Below are positions 58,305-64,000 of a stretch of DNA of 64,000 bases, one piece after another. The stretch comes from Pseudomonas koreensis. Lineage in GTDB: Bacteria > Pseudomonadota > Gammaproteobacteria > Pseudomonadales > Pseudomonadaceae. The stretch lies in assembly GCF_025447595.1 (NCBI RefSeq), contig NZ_JAOEJU010000021.1, forward strand, positions 53,138 to 117,137. The letters run 5' to 3'. The notes under the pieces are model-generated. The model worked only from the letters and a program-made list of their open reading frames with translations. It was not told the DNA's origin and ran no database searches. Position 1 is the stretch's first letter. Each line of letters opens with the position of its first letter. A program made the position numbers and the translations under genes.

Positions 58305-58394
58305 TGTGGGAGCGAGCCTGCTCGCGATTGCAATGGTTCATTCAACATTGATGGTGACTGATACATCGCTTTCGCGAGCAGGCTCGCTCTCACA
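58305..58394. repeat. REPIN-like inverted repeat 8
   Basis: TGTGGGAGCGAGCCTGCTCGCGATTGC and an inverted arm ending GAGCAGGCTCGCTCTCACA (one substitution). It separates lolA from rarA, both on the minus strand, so it is not between convergent genes like most others here. Confidence 0.85.
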
Positions 58395-58405
58395 GGGCCT
58401 AGTGT

Positions 58406-59026
58406 TTATTCCTGGATCACATCGGCACCCTTTGGGATGTCGAACTTGAACTTCGATGCCGGGACCGCTTCGTTGGCCTTCACACCGGTGAACAGGATGT
58501 TGGTGCGCTGGCCGACGCTGTCGATCAGCTGCATGTCATTGACCAGACCGTTGCGGAACGACAGACGCAGGCTGTCGAACAGGGTGTCCTTGGTTTTCGG
58601 CTTCAGGGTGAAGTCAATCACGCCACCGGCCTCTTTGGCGGTGATGTCGAAGCTCTGGCTGATCTTCGATACGTCGCCGGACAGCAACAGGGCTGGAGTC
58701 TGGGTCAGACGCTCATCGAGCTTCTTGATAGTGGCCTGTTCCAGGTCCGGGTCCCACAGGGTGACCTTCTTGCCGTCGGACACCATGGTCTGCTCAGCCG
58801 GCGCGTTGGTGTGCCAGTAGAACAGGCCCGGACGCTGCAGGGTCATGTCGCCAGTGGTTTCCTGCAACTGGGTGCCGCTGCCGTCGAGGGTCAGTTGGGA
58901 GAAATTGGCGGTCAGGGTCTTGGATGTTTCGAGCAATTGGGTCAGGCGAGCCACATCCTTGTCATCGGCGTGAGCCGTGAGGGTGGTCAGAGCCAGTACC
59001 GGCAGCAACATGCGGATAAGACGCAT
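58406..59026 (-). CDS. lolA: Outer-membrane lipoprotein carrier protein LolA
   Basis: 206-aa periplasmic chaperone that moves lipoproteins from LolCDE to LolB. Signal peptide MRLIRMLLPVLALTTLTAHA ends at residue 20. LLETSKTLTANFSQLTLDGS, GDMTLQRPGLFYWHTNAPAE and GKKVTLWDPDLEQATIKKLD are characteristic strands. ATG at 59026 is the start of the signal. It follows ftsK on the same strand by 78 bases. Confidence 0.95.
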   Translation of the reverse strand: MRLIRMLLPVLALTTLTAHADDKDVARLTQLLETSKTLTANFSQLTLDGSGTQLQETTGDMTLQRPGLFYWHTNAPAEQTMVSDGKKVTLWDPDLEQATIKKLDERLTQTPALLLSGDVSKISQSFDITAKEAGGVIDFTLKPKTKDTLFDSLRLSFRNGLVNDMQLIDSVGQRTNILFTGVKANEAVPASKFKFDIPKGADVIQE

Positions 59027-59104
59027 GGGAGTCCTCTTGAATACTCGTGGGAAAGTGGACGGCGCTTCATGCACCGTCCATTGCATTTGGATCAGGGTAT
59101 CGAA

Positions 59105-61513
59105 TCAGTCGCGTACCGGGCCAGGGGCCAGGACTTCGCGGGAACCGTTGGTGTTCATCGACGTCACGACCCCGGCCATTTCCATGGCTTCGATCATGCG
59201 CGCGGCACGGTTGTAGCCGATCTTCAGCTTGCGCTGTACAGCGGAGATGGAAGCACGGCGGCTTTCCAGCACGAACTGCACGGCTTCGTCGTAAAGCGCG
59301 TCGGCTTCCGGATCGTCACCGTCGCCACCGCCGCTGCTGCCTTCGAAACCACTGCCCGCCTCTTCGACACCGTTGAGGATGTCGTCGTTGTATTCCGGCG
59401 CGCCGCGCAGTTTCCAGGCTTCAACCACCCGGTGAACTTCATCGTCGGACACGAAGGCGCCGTGAACCCGGATCGGCAGGCTGGTGCCCGGCGGCATGTA
59501 AAGCATGTCACCGTGGCCGAGCAACTGTTCGGCGCCGCCCTGGTCGATGATGGTCCGGGAGTCGATCTTGCTCGATACCTGGAACGCCATCCGCGTCGGA
59601 ATGTTGGCCTTGATCAGACCGGTGATCACGTCCACCGATGGTCGCTGGGTCGCGAGGATCAGGTGGATACCCGCCGCACGCGCCTTTTGGGCGATACGGG
59701 CGATCAGTTCTTCTACCTTCTTGCCGACGATCATCATCATGTCGGCGAATTCGTCCACGACCACGACGATGGTTGGCAGTTTCTGCAACAGCGGCGCTTC
59801 GTCGTGGATGCTTTCACGTTTGTACAGCGGATCGCTCAGCGGCTCGCCGGCGTCCTGGGCTTCCTTGACCTTGGCGTTGAAGCCGGACAGGTTTCGCACG
59901 CCCATCTTCGCCATCAGCTTGTAGCGGCGTTCCATTTCGGCAACGCTCCAGCGCAATGCGTTGGCGGCGTCCTTCATGTCGGTCACGACCGGGCACAGCA
60001 GGTGCGGAATGCCTTCGTAGATCGACAGTTCAAGCATTTTCGGGTCGATCATGATCAGCTTGGCGTCGTCCGGACCAGACTTGAACAGGATCGAGAGGAT
60101 CATCGCGTTCACGCCCACCGACTTACCGGAACCGGTGGTACCGGCCACCAGCAGGTGAGGCATTTTCGCCAGGTCAGTGATGACCGGCTTACCGCCGATG
60201 TCGTGGCCCAGGGCCAGGGTGACCGGCGATTTGAAATTGTCGTACTCAGGCGTCGACAACACTTCGGAGAAGCGCACGATCTGCCGGTCCTCGTTGGGAA
60301 TCTCGATACCGACCGTGGTTTTACCCGGAATCACTTCCACCACCCGCACGCTGGTCACGGCCAGCGAACGTGCAAGGTCTTTCGCCAGGTTGGCGATACG
60401 GCTGACCTTCACGCCGGCAGCAGGCTGGATTTCGTAACGGGTAATGACCGGGCCGGGATGGATCGAATCCACGGTGACTTCGACGCCGAATTCCTTGAGC
60501 TTGATCTCCAGCAAGTGGCCGACCGCCGCCAGGGATTCGGGTGAATAATTGAGTTGTTTCTTTTCCGCAGGATCGAGAATCGAGATCGGCGGCAAGGTGC
60601 CTTCCACGGCGCTGTCGACGAACAACGGCACCTGCTTCTCTTTCTGCACGCGCTTGCTTGGCTCCGGCGCTTTGACCGGGGCCGGCGCGATGACCGGCGG
60701 CACCTGTTTCTCACGCTCGGACATGTGCTTGCTCAGAGCCTGCTCGCGCTCGATCAGACGCTCCTTGACCTTGGCCTGCTCGCGCTTGTCGGTAACTGTC
60801 GGTGCAACCACGTCATGCACACGATCATCGACTTCACGCAGTTGCGCGACCAACTGTTTGCGCTCGGTACGCGCCGACCACCAGCGGTTGACCGCGCCCT
60901 GGAACAGTTCGAACAGATCGAGGGTGATCTTGCCGGTGACGTCCATCACCTTGAACCACGACAGGTCGGTGAACACCGTCAGGCCGAACAGGAACAGTGC
61001 GATGAACAGCAACGTGCTGCCCTGAATGTTCAGAGCATTGCGGGCCAGATCACCGAGGCTTTCGCCCAGCGCACCACCCGCGCCAGCCGGCAGACCGGTG
61101 GCGGCATGAAAATGAATGTGTGCCAGCGCGGCGCCGGACAGCACCAGAAACACCAGGCCGATCAGGCGCCAGGAGAACAGCCAGCCGCTCCACTGCCACG
61201 GCTCGTGACGCTGACGAAAGATCTGATACGCCTTGATCGCCAGCAGCAACGGGAAGATATACGCGAAGTAACCCAACACCATGAACAGGATGTCGGCGCT
61301 GTAGGAACCGGCCGGGCCGCCGAAGTTCTGCACGTCGTCGATCTTGCTGTTGTGGCTCCAGCCCGGATCGTCCTTGCCGTAGGTCAGCAACGCCATCATC
61401 AGGAACAGGCACAAGGCGCCGATGGCGATCAATGCACCTTCCTTGAGTCGGTAGTGCAACTGTTGACGCCAGAGCGGAACGACTGTTTTTGGTGCTTCCG
61501 TGGATTTCTTCAA
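59105..61513 (-). CDS. ftsK: DNA translocase FtsK
   Basis: 802-aa divisome protein that pumps chromosome termini through the septum. Four N-terminal transmembrane helices fill residues ~25-180. A charged linker (~220-330) leads to the RecA-like motor with Walker A AGTTGSGKS at ~458-466 and Walker B IVVVVDEFADMMM. The C-terminal gamma winged-helix reads ISAVQRKLKIGYNRAARMIE. The TTG start at 61513 with AGGAAAAG upstream gives the normal Pseudomonas length. The upstream frame adds a non-homologous tail. Confidence 0.96.
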   Translation of the reverse strand: MKKSTEAPKTVVPLWRQQLHYRLKEGALIAIGALCLFLMMALLTYGKDDPGWSHNSKIDDVQNFGGPAGSYSADILFMVLGYFAYIFPLLLAIKAYQIFRQRHEPWQWSGWLFSWRLIGLVFLVLSGAALAHIHFHAATGLPAGAGGALGESLGDLARNALNIQGSTLLFIALFLFGLTVFTDLSWFKVMDVTGKITLDLFELFQGAVNRWWSARTERKQLVAQLREVDDRVHDVVAPTVTDKREQAKVKERLIEREQALSKHMSEREKQVPPVIAPAPVKAPEPSKRVQKEKQVPLFVDSAVEGTLPPISILDPAEKKQLNYSPESLAAVGHLLEIKLKEFGVEVTVDSIHPGPVITRYEIQPAAGVKVSRIANLAKDLARSLAVTSVRVVEVIPGKTTVGIEIPNEDRQIVRFSEVLSTPEYDNFKSPVTLALGHDIGGKPVITDLAKMPHLLVAGTTGSGKSVGVNAMILSILFKSGPDDAKLIMIDPKMLELSIYEGIPHLLCPVVTDMKDAANALRWSVAEMERRYKLMAKMGVRNLSGFNAKVKEAQDAGEPLSDPLYKRESIHDEAPLLQKLPTIVVVVDEFADMMMIVGKKVEELIARIAQKARAAGIHLILATQRPSVDVITGLIKANIPTRMAFQVSSKIDSRTIIDQGGAEQLLGHGDMLYMPPGTSLPIRVHGAFVSDDEVHRVVEAWKLRGAPEYNDDILNGVEEAGSGFEGSSGGGDGDDPEADALYDEAVQFVLESRRASISAVQRKLKIGYNRAARMIEAMEMAGVVTSMNTNGSREVLAPGPVRD

Positions 61514-62034
61514 AACGCTTCTTTTCCTGCGCCAGAGGCGCGTCCATCTATTGAATGACGATAAAAAACTGCCCGATCCAGGCAGGTAAAAAATTGACGG
61601 GCGCAACGGAGACTACTTTTAACACTGCGCCCCGCCTTTTATAAACACGGCACGCGGCGAATATTCTGTAACAGCCCGGCATTGTACGGGTTTGCGCGCT
61701 CGATGCCATGCTTCGAAGCCCCAGGTTCAAGCATAGCCAAACGCACAACGCGCGGGGTTCAATTTGAGCATGCATTACCTTTTGTGACAAAGGCTTATGA
61801 GGTGTATTTGATGAACGTAGCGAAGCATTCGCGCCTCATCTCCCCTGAGTGCCACACATTGGCATCGGCAAGCTTGCCCGCACCGGTGTTGCGCCCGATT
61901 ACGACCGCATCCGGATGCTCAAGTTGCAGCCACGCAAACACCGCTCCGCAATGGAGGACATTCGCGTCATTTCCCGGCACACTTTACCGCGGGCCCAGCG
62001 CCCACCGCCCTCCCCTTCTGCAAGCCTGGACGCC
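61514..62034. other. 520-base gap between ftsK and aat
   Basis: Divergent promoters must lie here. A minus-strand frame of 61 codons at 61795-61980 (ending ECFATFIKYTS) has ordinary composition but no convincing ribosome site or family. In P. aeruginosa, trxB occupies this position, and no thioredoxin-reductase sequence is visible here. No RNA gene or repeat was seen. Confidence 0.5.
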
Positions 62035-62715
62035 ATGCTGACTTGGTTACAACGCAATTCACTGACTTTCCCGCCACTGGAAAAGGCCATGCGCGATCCC
62101 AACGGATTGCTGGCGGCCGGTGGCGACCTGTCCGCCGATCGCCTGATCCAGGCTTATCGTCACGGCTGCTTTCCATGGTTTTCCGAAGGTCAGCCGATTC
62201 TCTGGTGGTCGCCGGATCCGCGCACCGTGCTTTTTCCCGACGAACTGCACGTCTCGCGCAGCCTCGGCAAATTGATGCGCAAACAGCGTTATCAAGTGAC
62301 CTTCGATCAGGATTTCGAAGCAGTAATCCGTGCCTGTGCCGCTCCCCGGGAATACGCCGACGGCACCTGGATCACCGAAGCGATGCAGGACGCCTATATC
62401 GAATTGCATCGACGCGGCTTTGCCCATTCGGTGGAAGTCTGGGATGAGGGCGAACTGGTCGGCGGCCTGTACGGCCTGGCGATGGGGCAACTGTTCTTCG
62501 GCGAGTCGATGTTCAGCCGCGCGGACAATGCTTCCAAGTACGGCTTTGCCACGCTGGTGCAACATCTGAAAGAAGCGGGTTTCGTGCTGATCGACTGCCA
62601 GATGCCGACCGATCACTTGCACAGCCTCGGCGCGCGGCCCATTTCACGACAGACATTCGCCGACTATCTGGCCCGGCACCTCGATCAACCCAATCGCGCG
62701 ACCTGGGTTTGCTGA
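62035..62715 (+). CDS. aat: Leucyl/phenylalanyl-tRNA--protein transferase
   Basis: 226-aa N-end rule enzyme that adds Leu or Phe to N-terminal Arg/Lys of proteins marked for ClpAP. LTFPPLEKAMRDPNGLLAAG, GDLSADRLIQAYRHGCFPWF, WWSPDPRTVLFPDELHVSRS and YGLAMGQLFFGESMFSRADN are family motifs. MLTWLQRN was chosen as start because the conserved region begins there; a longer frame lacks homology. It lies before bpt, also an N-end rule gene. Confidence 0.95.
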   Translation: MLTWLQRNSLTFPPLEKAMRDPNGLLAAGGDLSADRLIQAYRHGCFPWFSEGQPILWWSPDPRTVLFPDELHVSRSLGKLMRKQRYQVTFDQDFEAVIRACAAPREYADGTWITEAMQDAYIELHRRGFAHSVEVWDEGELVGGLYGLAMGQLFFGESMFSRADNASKYGFATLVQHLKEAGFVLIDCQMPTDHLHSLGARPISRQTFADYLARHLDQPNRATWVC

Positions 62716-62773
62716 GCGACTTTTGCGCGCGTGGCTTACACTTAATTCACCAGCTTACCCTTGAGGGTTGATC

Positions 62774-63481
62774 ATGACCGAGTTGGCGCGGTTGAAGTTT
62801 TATGCCACTCAGCCTCACTCTTGCAGTTATCTGCCCGAGGAACAGGCGACGACCCTGTTTCTCGATCCGAGCCAGCCCATGGATGTGCATGTCTACGCAG
62901 ACCTGTCAGAAATGGGCTTTCGTCGCAGCGGCGATCACCTGTACCGCCCGCATTGCCAGAACTGCAATGCCTGCGTGCCTGCGCGCATTCCGGTTGCGCA
63001 GTTCAACCCCAACCGTCAGCAGAAACGCATTTTCAAGCGCAACATCGATTTGCAGGTGCGCCCAGTCAAGCCGGCGTTCAGCGAAGAGTACTTCGACCTC
63101 TATCAGCGCTACATCGAACAGCGCCATGCCGACGGCGACATGTACCCGCCGAGCCGCGATCAATTCTCGACTTTTCTGGTACGCGACCTGCCCTTCTCAC
63201 GCTTTTACGAGTTCCGGCTCGACGGACGGTTGCTCGCAGTTGCCGTGACCGATCTGCTGCCCAACGGCCTGTCGGCGGTCTACACCTTTTACGAACCGCA
63301 GGAAGAACGCCGCAGCCTGGGGCGCTACGCGATCCTCTGGCAAATCACCGAAGCCCGGCGGCTGGGGCTTGAGGCGGTGTACCTGGGTTACTGGATCAAA
63401 AACTGCAAAAAGATGAACTACAAGACCCAATATCGGCCTATCGAACTGCTGATCAATCAGCGCTGGGTCATCCTGAACTAA
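62774..63481 (+). CDS. bpt: Aspartate/glutamate leucyltransferase (arginyltransferase-like, Bpt)
   Basis: 235-aa aminoacyl-tRNA-protein transferase that adds Leu to N-terminal Asp or Glu. HSCSYLPEEQATTLFLDPSQ, the Cys cluster RPHCQNCNACVPARIPV and the C-terminal GYWIKNCKKMNYKTQYRPIE are signatures. ATG at 62774 was taken; a TTG two codons earlier exists. It lies between aat and infA, the conserved pseudomonad order. Confidence 0.94.
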   Translation: MTELARLKFYATQPHSCSYLPEEQATTLFLDPSQPMDVHVYADLSEMGFRRSGDHLYRPHCQNCNACVPARIPVAQFNPNRQQKRIFKRNIDLQVRPVKPAFSEEYFDLYQRYIEQRHADGDMYPPSRDQFSTFLVRDLPFSRFYEFRLDGRLLAVAVTDLLPNGLSAVYTFYEPQEERRSLGRYAILWQITEARRLGLEAVYLGYWIKNCKKMNYKTQYRPIELLINQRWVILN

Positions 63482-63593
63482 ACGCAAACCCTAAACCCCT
63501 TGGCGTAAACCCCATTTTTCGGGCACAATGCACGCCGCTTTTGCCTGGCGCAGTTGCACCGGGCCATTCATTGGATACCGAGGGCTTTACTGC

Positions 63594-63812
63594 ATGTCGA
63601 AAGAAGACAGCTTCGAAATGGAAGGCACTGTCGTCGACACCCTGCCCAACACCATGTTTCGTGTGGAGTTGGAAAATGGGCACGTCGTAACCGCGCATAT
63701 TTCCGGCAAGATGCGCAAGAACTACATTCGTATTCTTACCGGTGACAAAGTGCGCGTCGAGCTGACGCCCTATGACTTGAGCAAAGGGCGTATTACTTAC
63801 CGCGCTCGCTAA
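63594..63812 (+). CDS. infA: Translation initiation factor IF-1
   Basis: 72-aa OB-fold factor that occupies the 30S A site. [40 protein letters not shown] and [20 protein letters not shown], then [12 protein letters not shown], match the universal IF-1 sequence. It stands 112 bases after bpt and ends in a strong terminator. Confidence 0.98.
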
Positions 63813-63829
63813 TCAAGTCAATACAAGAC

Positions 63830-63856
63830 GCCCGGCATATGCCGGGCGTTTTTGTT
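63830..63856 (+). terminator. Terminator after infA
   Basis: ACGCCCGGCA-TA-TGCCGGGCGT followed by TTTTG; a long GC-rich stem 18 bases after the infA stop. Confidence 0.92.
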
Positions 63857-63894
63857 TGTCTGGGTTTTGGGTTTGTGCTTGAGTTTTGGGTGTA

Positions 63895-64000
63895 TATCCG
63901 TTGCTTCGGGAGCTGCCGCTGGCGGTTTCGCTCTTACAGCGACTCACTTTTCCAAACGCCGAAAAGTAAGCAAAAGGCTTTTGCCCCGGCGTACGGCACT
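63895..64000. repeat. Possible dispersed repeat at the window end
   Basis: The last ~100 bases contain ACTTTTC-N8-GAAAAGT (63946-63967) within a string ending GCCCCGGCGTACGGCACT. This resembles a repeated intergenic element that I remember from many Pseudomonas genomes, cut by the window end. No gene is seen after the infA terminator. Confidence 0.35.

Noticed and set aside
61795..61980. 61-codon minus-strand frame between ftsK and aat
   Set aside because: No clear ribosome site and no recognisable family; it may be a chance frame or a remnant.
1..64000. CRISPR arrays, tRNA or rRNA genes, intact insertion sequences, prophage genes
   Set aside because: Looked for direct repeats with spacers, cloverleaf-like ends, transposase motifs and phage structural genes; none seen. 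The only regular arrays are the coding 39-base repeats and the GCGCAT run.

Overview
This GC-rich window is a chromosomal segment of a Pseudomonas species, most likely of the P. fluorescens complex. The evidence is a complete hcnABC hydrogen cyanide synthase operon with an ANR-type promoter and an Rsm-type translational site, eight REPIN-like inverted repeats carrying the fluorescens-type GTGGGAGCGAGC core, and a housekeeping block (cysG-serS-crcB-rarA-lolA-ftsK / aat-bpt-infA) whose gene order is typical of pseudomonads. No rRNA, tRNA, CRISPR array, intact insertion sequence or prophage was seen.

Layout. 1-5.3 kb: end of a Kef-type K+/H+ antiporter, hcnCBA on the minus strand, and a 24-residue membrane peptide gene. 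5.3-9 kb: a membrane protein, a Cys-rich exported protein and a two-component system. 9.1-13.6 kb: a small oxidoreductase operon (SRPBCC, SDR, AKR) with a divergent DJ-1/AraC regulator, then a Ser/Thr dehydratase-like enzyme. 13.7-20 kb: methyltransferases, a HAD phosphatase, a CheY-like receiver, and a LuxR regulator with a polyamine-binding protein and a P1 peptidase. 20-26.3 kb: two TetR regulators, each divergent from a target-like gene across a palindrome, then GNAT, YceI, MATE and a periplasmic chorismate mutase.

26.3-33 kb is the most unusual stretch. It holds two duplicated genes for exported proteins made of 13-residue tandem repeats, with two orphan genes between them, then lipoproteins, a diguanylate cyclase, a decayed island with two recognisable pseudogene remnants and a hexanucleotide microsatellite, and an orphan membrane/coiled-coil protein.

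33-45.5 kb: cytochrome c, a MocR/EamA divergent pair, AraC, an AhpD-like protein, a SulP transporter, TetR, an LprI-like protein, gamma-glutamyltransferase, ogt and nudK. 45.6-47.6 kb: a chitinase and a lytic polysaccharide monooxygenase, both without a classical signal peptide, with a near-perfect LexA box upstream. 47.6-53.8 kb: hemerythrin, GNAT, small proteins, the tusDCBE tRNA 2-thiouridine relay and a glutathionyl-hydroquinone reductase. 53.9-64 kb: the conserved housekeeping block for siroheme, tRNA charging, fluoride export, fork rescue, lipoprotein transport, chromosome segregation, N-end rule tagging and translation initiation.

The best leads for new biology are the duplicated tandem-repeat protein locus and the LexA box in front of the leaderless chitin-degrading pair.
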